From the NCBI RefSeq assembly GCF_001182785.1, contig NZ_CP012099.1, positions 4,214,501-4,278,500 on the forward strand: a DNA stretch of 64,000 nucleotides. Reading direction: 5' to 3'. The position numbers and the translations under genes are program-made. Below are positions 41,148 to 50,243 of the stretch, one piece after another (position 1 is the stretch's first letter; each line of letters opens with the position of its first letter). Source of the DNA: Bacillus thuringiensis. GTDB taxonomy: Bacteria; Bacillota; Bacilli; Bacillales; Bacillaceae_G. The notes below the pieces were generated by a model, which was given only the letters and a program-made list of their open reading frames with translations, was not told where the DNA came from and made no database searches.

Positions 41148-42092
41148 ATGAAACGTAAACTATTTATTTTATTTACTATTATGCTTGTTGTTCTTTCTAT
41201 CGTTGGATGTTCTTCTCAAAAAGAAGAATCGAAAGTAAAAGAACAACCGAAAACAAAAGTTGTAAAACATGCTAAAGGTGAAGCTACAATTCCAGTAAAT
41301 CCAAAGAGAATTGTTGACTTATCTGGATCAACAGAAGAACTATTACTTCTTGGACACAAACCTGTTGGTACAGCAAATACATATAAAGATAAAATCCAAA
41401 ATCATTTAACAGACAAGTTAGATGGAGTAAAAGCAGTTGGTTGGTACTGGGCACCTAAAGTTGATTTAGAAGCTGTTACTGCTTTAAAACCAGACTTAAT
41501 TATTTTAAACAACCGTCAATTAAAAATTTATGATCAACTAGAAAAAGTTGCACCTACAGTTGTTCTAGAAACAAACTTAGAAGACTGGCGTGGTAAGTTT
41601 AAAGAAGTAGGTAAGCTATTTGACGAAGAGAAGAAAGCAGACAAATGGATTGCAGACTACGATAAGAAAGCAGACTCTTTATCTAAAAAAATTAAAGAGA
41701 AAACAAAAGATGAGAACTTTATGTTCGTTGCAGTTACACCGCAAAACTTCCGTGTATACGGCAGCTTCGGATACGGTGACATCATCTTTAACGACTTAAA
41801 ACTTCCTGCAACAAAAGGTACGGATTTAAAACAAACAATGGCGCAAGTATCACTAGAAGGCCTAGTTGCATTCCAGCCTGACCAAATGTTTATTGTAAAC
41901 TTTGGCGGCGAAGCTGATAAAGTTTACGAAGACTACAAAAATAGTGCTGTTTGGAAAGACAATAAAGCGGTTAAGAACAATCACGTATATGAAGTATCAA
42001 ATGAAGTCTTCAATACGAAAGCATTCAATCCAATTGGAAAAGATATGCTAATTGATGAAATCGCAAAAGAAATTTTAGCTAAGAATAAATAA
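41148..42092 (+). CDS. Iron-siderophore ABC transporter substrate-binding lipoprotein
   Basis: 314 aa. Lipobox VLSIVGC gives a lipid-anchored Cys at 21. The periplasmic-binding fold of the FhuD/BtuF class is shown by NPKRIVDLSGSTEELLLLG, KPDLIILNN and FQPDQMFIVNFGG. The ligand is an iron-siderophore of unknown type; no permease or ATPase gene lies nearby. A Fur box overlaps the promoter. It is a single-gene unit inserted between ruvA and bofC. Confidence 0.9.
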   Translation: MKRKLFILFTIMLVVLSIVGCSSQKEESKVKEQPKTKVVKHAKGEATIPVNPKRIVDLSGSTEELLLLGHKPVGTANTYKDKIQNHLTDKLDGVKAVGWYWAPKVDLEAVTALKPDLIILNNRQLKIYDQLEKVAPTVVLETNLEDWRGKFKEVGKLFDEEKKADKWIADYDKKADSLSKKIKEKTKDENFMFVAVTPQNFRVYGSFGYGDIIFNDLKLPATKGTDLKQTMAQVSLEGLVAFQPDQMFIVNFGGEADKVYEDYKNSAVWKDNKAVKNNHVYEVSNEVFNTKAFNPIGKDMLIDEIAKEILAKNK

Positions 42093-42127
42093 GAAAAAAG
42101 CAGCTCACCATGAGCTGCTTTTTTTCT
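42093..42127. terminator. Bidirectional terminator (binding lipoprotein / bofC)
   Basis: AAAAAAGCAGCTCA and TGAGCTGCTTTTTTT form a stem between convergent genes. Confidence 0.9.
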
Positions 42128-42635
42128 TATTTTGCACTGCGTATTGTTTCATTTTTTCAATCGTCTTCACAAAACCTTCTTTTGATTTGATACGAATACC
42201 ACGTTTCAATTTCGCACGCTCATAACTCTCAAGCTTTTTCATATCAATTTGAAAGAAAGAATGGATCGCATTATCACTTTTCGGCACACCTTTGAAAATT
42301 TGTAATATCCCTTCCTCTGAAACACCAAAATATCCACTTGTTTTCAATAACGGAGAAATATCATCAACTTTCTTTTGCAATACAATTTGTACATCATCAC
42401 GATCAACAAGTTGCCATTCTTTATATTGCTGTAAAAACTTTTCTAAATACGCCACTTTTTCTGTAAGTATTTCTTCGCTTACTTCGCCATCAACATACAT
42501 ACGCTCTAATAAAATTGTAACCTCAGGTTCTTTTTCCGTTACTTCTGGTACTGGCCCTTCCGCCTTCGCATTCGTTCCATAAACGAAACAAAACATCATA
42601 ACGAAAGCTTGCATCGCAATCAGTATCCATTTCAT
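42105..42635 (-). CDS. bofC: BofC, sigma-K checkpoint intercompartment signalling protein
   Basis: 176 aa. Signal peptide at the N-terminus (hydrophobic 3-22, then NAKA). The body matches BofC in length and position (next to ruvA). In B. subtilis BofC is secreted from the forespore into the intermembrane space and inhibits the SpoIVB protease that triggers pro-sigma-K processing. Last residues are basic and serine-rich. Confidence 0.8.
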   Translation of the reverse strand: MKWILIAMQAFVMMFCFVYGTNAKAEGPVPEVTEKEPEVTILLERMYVDGEVSEEILTEKVAYLEKFLQQYKEWQLVDRDDVQIVLQKKVDDISPLLKTSGYFGVSEEGILQIFKGVPKSDNAIHSFFQIDMKKLESYERAKLKRGIRIKSKEGFVKTIEKMKQYAVQNKKKSSSW

Positions 42636-42777
42636 TTCCGTTCACCTCTTTTAGGCAAGATCATACTTTCATTAGTAGTTTTTCCGGAAATGGGGGTTTT
42701 ATCCATATTACATTTCTTTCGAAAAATAAAAAATGCAGATAAGGGTTTACCTCATCTGCATGTATCATTCACTTTTA

Positions 42778-42900
42778 TACAAAATGAAAGACGCCTGCAA
42801 AGCAGGCGTCTTGATGCGTTTACGGCGAGAGACCAGGCGACCACATTCGCGTGTTTAGCACTTAAGCATATCTCTCGTCTTACGTAAATTAGCTCATCGC
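42778..42900 (-). ncRNA. Candidate small RNA with own promoter, long hairpin and terminator
   Basis: The minus-strand transcript would begin near 42900 and end after an 11-bp perfect hairpin (AAGACGCCTGC/GCAGGCGTCTT, 42788-42812) followed by TCATTTTG. Its body folds by nested pairing: GATG/CATC, TTTACG/CGTAAA and CGAGAGA/TCTCTCG, enclosing about 38 bases. It contains no ribosome binding site or frame, and it does not match a riboswitch class I know. It ends about 140 bases before bofC, so it could be an independent RNA or an attenuated bofC leader. Confidence 0.6.
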
Positions 42901-42906
42901 TTTGTT

Positions 42907-42935
42907 AATATAACATTAATAAAGTGTAAGTGCAA
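42907..42935 (-). promoter_or_regulatory. Sigma-A promoter of the candidate small RNA
   Basis: -35 TTGCAC (42930-42935), 17-base spacer, -10 TATATT (42907-42912); the start is predicted near 42900. Confidence 0.75.
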
Positions 42936-43066
42936 CATGTTTATAAAAATATTTTATTTCCTTTGTTATCCAAACGAACGATATGTAAATTATAAATTGA
43001 TAAAAGTAACATATATGTTACTTTTAATGTAACAGCGAAATCATCATAAAACAGGAGATGGATATT

Positions 43067-43501
43067 ATGAAAAAAATAAAGGATGAACGTCTCATTCTGA
43101 AAACATTAAAAAACATACGTATTGCCTTTCTTTTTCAATCGCTTGGTATAATTGGCATTTTAGGTTATATCGGATTCACTGAAGGAATGGACCAAATTAC
43201 GAAATCTCCATTATGGCTATTATTTATTCTTACAAGTATCGTCCTTAGTTATTTACAGTTAAGTGTTTCAATTGATGTAGAAGAAAGTGAAAAGGAAATA
43301 AAGTTAACTCCTTATTATAAACTTGTCTTCCGCTCCCTTATTGTAGGAATTGTTATGGCTATTATTTATATTATTTTCAGTCCAGAAAGACCTCTGTTTG
43401 AAGCTATTTTAACAGGTAGTATTCTTTTCATATGCTTTTTAGTTTCTTACTCCGTTAGTTATTTTATTAAAAAACGTCGTTTACAAGACAACGATGAATA
43501 A
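43067..43501 (+). CDS. Four-helix membrane protein, unknown
   Basis: 144 aa, from ATG 43067, nine bases after AGGAG; an ATG three codons earlier touches the ribosome binding site. Four hydrophobic segments (about 19-41, 46-66, 85-105 and 110-132) and a basic C-terminus KKRRLQ. No family is recognised. Confidence 0.75.
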   Translation: MKKIKDERLILKTLKNIRIAFLFQSLGIIGILGYIGFTEGMDQITKSPLWLLFILTSIVLSYLQLSVSIDVEESEKEIKLTPYYKLVFRSLIVGIVMAIIYIIFSPERPLFEAILTGSILFICFLVSYSVSYFIKKRRLQDNDE

Positions 43502-43531
43502 AGAGGAAGGGCTATCCCTTCCTCTTTTATT
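43498..43531. terminator. Bidirectional terminator
   Basis: GAGGAAGGG (43503-43511) and CCCTTCCTC (43516-43524) pair with a four-base loop between convergent genes. Confidence 0.88.
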
Positions 43532-43534
43532 TCG

Positions 43535-44182
43535 CTATCGTACTGTACCAGTTAAACCGTAACGAATGTCTCGGAACATATTCACTATGTCACGATTAAA
43601 ATCGTTTGTAACTGTACCGTTACGTAGACGAGTACTCATTGCATCGACACGAGTAAACATATCATTTCTTACAGAAACATATACGTTTCTGTTTCCAACT
43701 TCATTTGCAACAGCTTGACGAACTTCATTTGCAAGCGCTGTTTCATTCGATACTGGATTACGTGGTTTTACCGCAATCGCTACATCGTTTCCATATACAA
43801 CTGTAGACACACGGTCTACGTTATTCATACGTTTCACACGATTTGTAATTCTTTCTGCTGTTTTACCATCATTGTTAATGTATGAATTGTTCATTGTAAT
43901 ATTACGTGTTGGATGTGGATTAGCAATTTGTCCATTGTAATTTACATCGCGGTAATAATTATTATATCCTGTATCGTTACGACCATTTCTATATGTTACA
44001 TAATCTGTATAACGATCATTACGCGTTACATTATCACGATACTGGTGTGTATCATTATAAGATGTACGCTCGTAATTGTAGTTACGTCCATCCATTGCAT
44101 TGTTATCTTTTGGTGTACCACATGCAGCTAATGCACTGGTAACTAACAAAGAAGCAGCAATTACTTTTACTTTCGTATTCAA
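43535..44182 (-). CDS. YhcN/YlaJ family sporulation lipoprotein (CoxA-like position)
   Basis: 215 aa. Signal peptide with lipobox LAAC (Cys about 21), then an Asn/Tyr/Arg-rich region with NYNYERTSYND and RNGRNDTGYNNYY, and a C-terminal YhcN/YlaJ domain (KTAERITNRVKRM, VVYGNDVAIAVKPR). Such lipoproteins lie in the spore inner membrane or cortex. Beside safA it corresponds to B. subtilis coxA (yrbB). Confidence 0.85.
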   Translation of the reverse strand: MNTKVKVIAASLLVTSALAACGTPKDNNAMDGRNYNYERTSYNDTHQYRDNVTRNDRYTDYVTYRNGRNDTGYNNYYRDVNYNGQIANPHPTRNITMNNSYINNDGKTAERITNRVKRMNNVDRVSTVVYGNDVAIAVKPRNPVSNETALANEVRQAVANEVGNRNVYVSVRNDMFTRVDAMSTRLRNGTVTNDFNRDIVNMFRDIRYGLTGTVR

Positions 44183-44333
44183 TACAAAAACCCCCTCTGT
44201 TAGAATGAGCTTCTCTACTGAAAAGCTCCCTCTTATGATGAGTAACAGAGAAGGTTTTTACACTGTTAATATTTCACTGGGAATTTTCTAGCACTTCATA
44301 AAAAAACTTCATTTTCTTAATTAACACGCATGC

Positions 44334-44364
44334 AAAAAAGGCGGGAATACTCCCGCCTTTTTAA
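44334..44364. terminator. Terminator of safA
   Basis: AAAAAAGGCGGGA and TCCCGCCTTTTT pair over ATAC, at the safA stop codon (44361). It could also act on plus-strand transcripts. Confidence 0.85.
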
Positions 44365-46346
44365 ACTTCTTCTTCGTCCTCTTCTTCTGAAACGGGCTCT
44401 CCAAATACATTTGGTGGATCTGGTTGATAATACATCGTTCCTGGCTGCGGTGCATATGCAGACTGAGTTGGTTGATAATATAAAGGATTCGCATATTGCG
44501 GACCACCTGGTTGTGGACTATATAGTCTACTTTCTCCTCCACATCCACAATCTTCCTCACCCTGCACAAGCGGCGGCATATTATTATCCATTGGCATCAT
44601 ATTCGGATTTGGCATAGACGTATATTGTGGTCCAAACGGCGCTCCTTGCTGATATGGCATTTGATATGGATTTGGTTGTTGATAATACGGATTCGGCGGC
44701 ATCATGGGCTGTTGATACGGCATTTGATATGGCATCATATTCGGTGGTTGATTGTTATCCATGATTGGCATCATATTCGGCATTTGATTGTTATCCATCA
44801 TCGGCATTATATTCGGCATTTGATTGTTATCCATTATCGGCATTATATTCGGTGGTTGGTTGTTATCCATGATTGGCATCATATTCGGCATTTGATTGTT
44901 ATCCATCATCGGCATTATATTCGGCATTTGATTATTATCCATGATTGGCATTATATTCGGCATTTGATTGTTATCCATCATCGGCATCATATTCGGCATT
45001 TGATTGTTATCCATCATCGGCATCATATTCGGCATTTGATTGTTATCCATCATCGGCATTATATTCGGCATTTGATTGTTATCCATCATCGGCATTATAT
45101 TCGGCATTTGATTGTTATCCATCATCGGCATTATATTCGGCATTTGATTGTTATCCATCATCGGCATCATATTCGGTGGTTGGTTGTTATCCATGATTGG
45201 CATTATATTCGGTGGTTGGTTGTTATCCATAATTGGCATTATATTTGGCATTTGAATATTTGGCGGTATGACTTGTGGAATAACTACATTTTCTTTCGAT
45301 ACATTTGGTGACACTATATTTCCTACATTCTCTTTCTTCACTTGTGGCGATATTATATTCCCTACGTTCTCTTTCTTCACTTGCGGTGACACTATATTTC
45401 CTACATTTTCTTTCTTCACTTGCGGTGACACTATATTTCCTACATTTTCTTTCTTCACTTGCGGCGATACCATATTTCCTACATTTTCTTTCTTCACTTG
45501 CGGCGATACTATATTTCCTACATTTTCTTTCTTCACTTGCGGCGATACTATATTTCCTACATTTTCTTTCTTCACTTGCGGCGATACTATATTTCCTACA
45601 TTTTCTTTCTTCACTTGCGGCGATACTATATTTCCTACATTTTCTTTCTTCACTTGCGGCGATACTATATTGTTTTTTTTCGTTTGCGGAGAAATGATAT
45701 TGTTAGGTTTCATTTTACTAATTTGAGGAGCAATTAACTCGCTTCCTTTTTTTATTACATCTGAAATTTTATATTCTTTTTTCGGTTTTATTGGTGGTTG
45801 TGGTGGCTGTGGCAATACATTTACCGAAAACTTCGTGTTTTCTTTTTCCGCCGGTTTTTGTTTTTCTATCACAGGTGGTTTTTGAATAACAGACGGTTTT
45901 TCAACTGGTTTCTCTTTTTGAATTGGCTGTTCTTTTTGCACCTCTTTTTGCGGTTTCACCTGTACTTCTTTTTGCGGCTTTACCTGCATTTCCTTCTGCG
46001 GTTTTACCTGCACCTCTTTTTGTGTTTGTTGCATAGCTGGCTGCTGTGTAATTGGTGCTGATTGATACGTAACTTCTTCTTCATCTTCTATTCCAAGCGG
46101 AGTTGGTGTTGCTGCAAATTCTTTTTGCTGCACTTCTTTTACGTATTGCTTTGGATGCGCTGAGCCTGCCCCAGCCTGTTGTTTCATGTGAACACTCTTG
46201 GATGGCACTTTAATTTTCATACCTGGCATAATTAAATCTGGATTACTAAGTTGTGTATTTGTTTTTTTCAACGTATCAAAATCCACTCCGTACTTTTTCG
46301 CAATTTTCCAAAGGGTATCCCCTTTTTGCACGATATGAATTTTCAA
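44361..46346 (-). CDS. safA: Spore coat assembly protein SafA (LysM, repeat-expanded)
   Basis: 661 aa. N-terminal LysM (MKIHIVQKGDTLWKIAKKYG, to about 50), a Lys/Pro/Gln-rich linker, 9 copies of a 13-residue unit (VKKENVGNIVSPQ), 14 copies of a 12-residue unit (PNIMPMMDNNQM), and a Pro/Gln/Tyr-rich tail with CGCGG. SafA directs the inner coat; B. subtilis SafA is about 387 aa, so this one is longer through its repeats. Start TTG 46346 follows GGAGGGGG. The tail is acidic (EEEDEEEV). Confidence 0.9.
   Translation of the reverse strand: MKIHIVQKGDTLWKIAKKYGVDFDTLKKTNTQLSNPDLIMPGMKIKVPSKSVHMKQQAGAGSAHPKQYVKEVQQKEFAATPTPLGIEDEEEVTYQSAPITQQPAMQQTQKEVQVKPQKEMQVKPQKEVQVKPQKEVQKEQPIQKEKPVEKPSVIQKPPVIEKQKPAEKENTKFSVNVLPQPPQPPIKPKKEYKISDVIKKGSELIAPQISKMKPNNIISPQTKKNNIVSPQVKKENVGNIVSPQVKKENVGNIVSPQVKKENVGNIVSPQVKKENVGNIVSPQVKKENVGNMVSPQVKKENVGNIVSPQVKKENVGNIVSPQVKKENVGNIISPQVKKENVGNIVSPNVSKENVVIPQVIPPNIQMPNIMPIMDNNQPPNIMPIMDNNQPPNMMPMMDNNQMPNIMPMMDNNQMPNIMPMMDNNQMPNIMPMMDNNQMPNMMPMMDNNQMPNMMPMMDNNQMPNIMPIMDNNQMPNIMPMMDNNQMPNMMPIMDNNQPPNIMPIMDNNQMPNIMPMMDNNQMPNMMPIMDNNQPPNMMPYQMPYQQPMMPPNPYYQQPNPYQMPYQQGAPFGPQYTSMPNPNMMPMDNNMPPLVQGEEDCGCGGESRLYSPQPGGPQYANPLYYQPTQSAYAPQPGTMYYQPDPPNVFGEPVSEEEDEEEV
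44745..45251 (-). repeat. 36-bp tandem repeat in safA, 14 copies
   Basis: Each 36-base unit codes for PNxMPxMDNNQ plus Met or Pro. The units differ mainly at Ile/Met and Met/Pro codons. The array is in frame and near-identical in sequence, so copy number may vary by slippage. Confidence 0.95.
45303..45653 (-). repeat. 39-bp tandem repeat in safA, 9 copies
   Basis: Each 39-base unit codes for VKKENVGNxVSPQ; one unit has NMV, one has NII and the last ends in PN. The units are almost identical in DNA, as expected of recent expansion. Confidence 0.95.
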
Positions 46347-46543
46347 ATTTTCCCCCTCCTGTATAACTTATCTATAAGTAACAAATCTCATGAAGTAACT
46401 CTTTCTAAATAACATTAACTTCTTTTCACTTTTAGCACTTCTTCGATTTTCAATATCATTCGAAGTGGAATAAGCATAAAGAACCACAATGATTTCTTCA
46501 AAACAATGTATGCCCATTTTGTTCTCGTTATGATTATATGTAT

Positions 46544-46571
46544 GAAAAAAAGCAACGGGAATACCGTTGCT
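46544..46571 (-). terminator. Terminator of nadB-nadC-nadA
   Basis: AGCAACGG (46551-46558) and CCGTTGCT (46564-46571) pair with a five-base loop; TTTTTT follows on the minus strand. It abuts the nadA stop codon. The rest of the 200-base gap to safA is unremarkable. Confidence 0.88.
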
Positions 46572-47678
46572 TTACACACGCTCTAACATACGATTTAAGG
46601 CAAGAACCGCTTCTGCCGTTACTTGTTTATCTACGCTAATAACGTTAATTTCTGCTCCTCTTTCTATCGTTTCAAGTACCCATAATAAGTGAGGCAGATC
46701 AATTCGGTTCATCGTTAAGCATGGACACATAAATGGATTAAGTGAAACAATTTCTTTATCTGGATGTTGCTGAATAATTCGGTTCACTAAATTCATTTCT
46801 GTACCAATCGCCCATTTGCTACCAGATGGCGCTGATTCAATCATATCAATAATATACTTCGTTGAGCCTGCATAATCTGAAGCAGCTACAACTTCATAGC
46901 AACATTCTGGATGTACAATAATATTCATATCAGGATGATTTTTTCGTACGCTCTCAATGTTCTTCACTGTAAAATTTTGATGAACAGAACAATGCCCTTT
47001 CCATAAAATCACTTGAATTTCTTCTATATCCCCATCGTACTCTAATGAATCTGTGTGTGGGTCCCATACTGCCATTTTATCTAACGGGATACCTAAATCG
47101 TACGCTGTATTTCTTCCTAAATGTTGGTCTGGTAAAAAGACGAGACGTTCTTTTTGAGTAAACGCCCAAGATACCATTTGCTTTGCATTAGAAGAAGTTA
47201 CTGTTGCTCCTCCGTTACGACCACAAAACGCTTTAATTGCAGCTGTAGAGTTCACATATGTTAACGGAATCATCGTATCTCCAAATAATTTCTTTAGCTC
47301 TTTCCATGCTCTTTCTGTTTGTTCAATATCTGCCATATCCGCCATCGAACAACCTGCACGCATATCTGGTAAGATGACAACTTGATCATCTGTCGTTAAC
47401 ATATCTGCTGTTTCCGCCATAAAGTGCACCCCGCAAAACACAATATATTTTGCGTCTTTATTGCTAGCTGCAACTTGCGCAAGCTGAAGTGAATCCCCTG
47501 CTGCATCTGAAAATTGTACCACTTCATCTTTTTGATAATGATGCCCTGGAATGAATAACATTTTCCCCATCTTCTCTTTAATTTCACGAACACGCTTTTC
47601 CATATCTTCCGTTGACATCGTGTAATAACGCTCTGGTAACATCGTTTCAATTGGCTGTACTTGTTCTAAAATACTCAT
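46572..47678 (-). CDS. nadA: Quinolinate synthase NadA
   Basis: 368 aa. Four-iron-four-sulfur ligands sit in CGRNGG, ECCYEV and MCPCLTMN; the last gives the CxxC pair region of the bacillus-type long NadA. It condenses iminoaspartate with dihydroxyacetone phosphate. Last gene of the nadBCA operon; its cluster is served by the divergent nifS. Confidence 0.95.
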   Translation of the reverse strand: MSILEQVQPIETMLPERYYTMSTEDMEKRVREIKEKMGKMLFIPGHHYQKDEVVQFSDAAGDSLQLAQVAASNKDAKYIVFCGVHFMAETADMLTTDDQVVILPDMRAGCSMADMADIEQTERAWKELKKLFGDTMIPLTYVNSTAAIKAFCGRNGGATVTSSNAKQMVSWAFTQKERLVFLPDQHLGRNTAYDLGIPLDKMAVWDPHTDSLEYDGDIEEIQVILWKGHCSVHQNFTVKNIESVRKNHPDMNIIVHPECCYEVVAASDYAGSTKYIIDMIESAPSGSKWAIGTEMNLVNRIIQQHPDKEIVSLNPFMCPCLTMNRIDLPHLLWVLETIERGAEINVISVDKQVTAEAVLALNRMLERV

Positions 47679-47708
47679 ATACGTTTCTCCCCCTCTAAGC
47701 CACTTTCC

Positions 47709-48542
47709 TTACCCTTCAATATTGAAACTAATATCAAGTGCTTTCACTGAATGTGTTAACGCTCCCAGTGAAATATAATCTACCCCTGTTTTTCCGTATT
47801 TCGATAAATCTTCAATTGTGATGCCCCCTGAAGCTTCTGTAACGATAGCGCTCGGTACAATTTTCGAAAACTCCCGGATTTCATCTGGCGTACGATTATC
47901 GAACATAATAATATCCGCACCAGCAGCAACAGCCTCTCTCACCTGTTCCTCAGTTTCTGTTTCTACTTCTACTTTCACCATATGTCCTAACTTTTCTTTC
48001 ACTGATGTAACAGCTTTTGTAATAGAACCAGCAAACGCAATATGATTGTCTTTAATCATGACACCATCATATAAACCGAAGCGATGATTAAATCCACCAC
48101 CACACACGACCGCATACTTATCAAACATACGTAGTCCTGGCATCGTTTTTCGCGTATCACAAATACGAGTATGGCTACTATCTAAAGCAAGAACCGCTTT
48201 ACGCGTCATCGTCGCTATTCCGCTCATACGCTGAATAACGTTTAATATAACGCGCTCTGCTGTTAATAACGATGCAATTGGCCCTTGCACAGTTGCAATG
48301 ATTTCGCCTTTTTCTACAAGATCGCCATCTTTTTTATGAAGCTCTACTTCAATTCTCTCATCAATTAATTTAAATCCTGATTCAATTACTAAACGTCCTG
48401 CAAAGACCCCTGTATCCTTCGCAAGAAACGTTCCTTTCGAAAGTAAGTTATCTGGAAAAATAAGCTGAGATGTTACATCTCTTTCTCCTATATCTTCTAA
48501 AAAAAATCTATTTAATGCTTCTTTAACTTTTATCGTGTTCAT
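47709..48542 (-). CDS. nadC: Nicotinate-nucleotide pyrophosphorylase (carboxylating) NadC
   Basis: 277 aa. Signatures: ERDVTSQLIF, VILNVIQRMSGIATMTRKAV, DTRKTMPGLR and GVDYISLGALTHSVKALDIS. It turns quinolinate plus PRPP to nicotinate mononucleotide. ATG 48542 follows AGAGGGG. It lies just after the nadB stop. Confidence 0.95.
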   Translation of the reverse strand: MNTIKVKEALNRFFLEDIGERDVTSQLIFPDNLLSKGTFLAKDTGVFAGRLVIESGFKLIDERIEVELHKKDGDLVEKGEIIATVQGPIASLLTAERVILNVIQRMSGIATMTRKAVLALDSSHTRICDTRKTMPGLRMFDKYAVVCGGGFNHRFGLYDGVMIKDNHIAFAGSITKAVTSVKEKLGHMVKVEVETETEEQVREAVAAGADIIMFDNRTPDEIREFSKIVPSAIVTEASGGITIEDLSKYGKTGVDYISLGALTHSVKALDISFNIEG

Positions 48543-48561
48543 AAAGCCCCTCTTCCCCTCA

Positions 48562-50091
48562 TCACACAAGTTGTAGTTTTCTCTTTACTCGAACAATCTC
48601 TTTCTTTCCTATATTTCTATCTGGATAATCACTTCGGTAATGCCCGCCAATACTTTCTTCTCTTTGTAGGGCTGACACAACTATAAGCTCACACACTGTT
48701 AACATATTAATAAGCGTTATCTCTTCATTCGTAAGAACATCATGTTGTAATATCATATTTCGAACACCGTACTTACTAAGCCATCTCTTCGCATAAGATA
48801 AACTTTGCTCTGTTCGCACAATCCCAACATATTTCATCATGCATTTTTGTATTTCTTCTTTCGTCGGTAAATGATTCAGAACGATAAACTTTGCTTCTTT
48901 TTCGGCTAGCATGTTCATCTTTTCTTTTGTCTCTCTAGATAAAATGTGTCTTCCGATTCTTCCTCCAAACACAAGACCTTCTAATAATGAATTACTCGCT
49001 AATCTATTTGCACCATGAACCCCATTACAAGCTACTTCCCCGACTGCGTATAGGTTCGGAATAGACGTCTCTCCATCACAGTTCGTTTTCACGCCACCCA
49101 TGTGAAAATGAGTACCGGGCACGACTGGAATAAGGTTTTTATTTATATCGACTCCATTCGTTTTACATATCGATGACACGGTCGGAAAGCGTTGTTCAAA
49201 GTTTTGAATCATTTCAATGTTTAAGTACACTTTTTCACCCGCAAGTAGCTGTTCATGAATAGCCCTTGCGACTACATCACGAGGCGCTAAATCCTGTTCG
49301 GAATGTATATCCATCATAAAACGCTGCCCTTTGCCATTTATAAGGACAGCTCCTTCTCCGCGAACAGCTTCGGACACGAGGCCGGAACAACGCCCACCCG
49401 CGTATAACATCGTCGGATGAAATTGTATAAACTCTAAATCTACAAGCTCCCCGCCTGCACGGTACACCATTGCAAGTCCATCGCCTGTAATTGTCTCATC
49501 ATTAGAAGTAAAGGCGTATAAACCGCCAATACCGCCTGAAGCTAACACCGTATAATCTGCATTGTAACGTTTCAGTTCTCCTTTATTGTTGCGAGTTAAA
49601 GCCCCAACACATTTATCTTTTTCTATAATAAAATCGAGCACCATTTCCTGTTCCACTACCGTAACGTATGGAGCTACTTCTTGAATAAGATGCTCTAATA
49701 AATTCTTTCCTGTTGCATCGCCACCTGCATGTAAAATACGACGTTTTCGATGCGCTCCTTCTTTTCCAAGATGAGGACCTGTTTCATCTCCATCAAATTT
49801 CATTCCATTTTCAATAAGGTTATTAATTTCTTTCGGTCCTTCCTCTACTAAATAACGGACCACTTCTTCATTGTTATAATGACACCCTGCTACTAACGTA
49901 TCTTCAAAATGATCATTAGGATTGTCATATGTAGCTACCGCTGCGGCAATTCCACCTTGAGCTAAATGTGTATTATTATTACGTTCCGTCTCCTTTGTGA
50001 TAATAATCACATTCTTTTCGTGACAAATCTCTTTTGCAACACGAAGTGCCGCAACGCCACTTCCAATAATTAAGACATCTGCACTTGGCAT
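48562..50091 (-). CDS. nadB: L-aspartate oxidase NadB
   Basis: 509 aa flavoprotein: FAD-binding IIGSGVAALRVA at the N-terminus, HLAQGGIAAA, and the GEVACNGVHGANRLASNSLLEGL segment of the aspartate oxidase/succinate dehydrogenase group. It makes iminoaspartate for NadA. First gene of the operon; divergent from nifS with a NadR-type palindrome between them. Confidence 0.95.
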   Translation of the reverse strand: MPSADVLIIGSGVAALRVAKEICHEKNVIIITKETERNNNTHLAQGGIAAAVATYDNPNDHFEDTLVAGCHYNNEEVVRYLVEEGPKEINNLIENGMKFDGDETGPHLGKEGAHRKRRILHAGGDATGKNLLEHLIQEVAPYVTVVEQEMVLDFIIEKDKCVGALTRNNKGELKRYNADYTVLASGGIGGLYAFTSNDETITGDGLAMVYRAGGELVDLEFIQFHPTMLYAGGRCSGLVSEAVRGEGAVLINGKGQRFMMDIHSEQDLAPRDVVARAIHEQLLAGEKVYLNIEMIQNFEQRFPTVSSICKTNGVDINKNLIPVVPGTHFHMGGVKTNCDGETSIPNLYAVGEVACNGVHGANRLASNSLLEGLVFGGRIGRHILSRETKEKMNMLAEKEAKFIVLNHLPTKEEIQKCMMKYVGIVRTEQSLSYAKRWLSKYGVRNMILQHDVLTNEEITLINMLTVCELIVVSALQREESIGGHYRSDYPDRNIGKKEIVRVKRKLQLV

Positions 50092-50122
50092 AATTGTTGC
50101 CTCCTACTTTACACTTTTCAAC

Positions 50123-50164
50123 TGTCTTGACACCTATATTTACATAGTTTTAAAATAATGACAA
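50123..50164. promoter_or_regulatory. Divergent nadB/nifS promoter region with a candidate NadR (NiaR) operator
   Basis: TGTCTTGACA (50123-50132) is a near-palindrome overlapping the nifS -35 TTGACA (50127-50132; -10 TAAAAT at 50151-50156, 18-base spacer). A second half-like site TGACAAGA lies at 50159-50166 and overlaps the nadB -35 TTGTCA (minus strand, 50159-50164). NadR, encoded beside it, is the likely ligand-controlled repressor. Confidence 0.6.
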
Positions 50165-50243
50165 GAGTTTTTTTATAATTCTTATTTTCACTACCATTTA
50201 AAAAGTAAAAGAAATGTAACTCTTACGAGAGAGAGGAACTTAC

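Noticed and set aside
42778..42900. SAM or other known riboswitch before bofC
   Set aside because: The conserved motifs of the SAM, glycine, cobalamin, purine, M-box, fluoride and yybP classes are not seen, and bofC starts about 140 bases after the terminator.
44745..45653. Repeat arrays that resemble a CRISPR
   Set aside because: The units abut with no unique spacers, are in frame in safA, and differ by codon-level changes. No cas genes are near.
44625..45737. Long plus-strand frames opposite safA
   Set aside because: They are mirror frames of the in-frame repeats and give low-complexity proteins (WHHIRHLIVI-like or TFSFFTCGD-like) with no ribosome binding sites.
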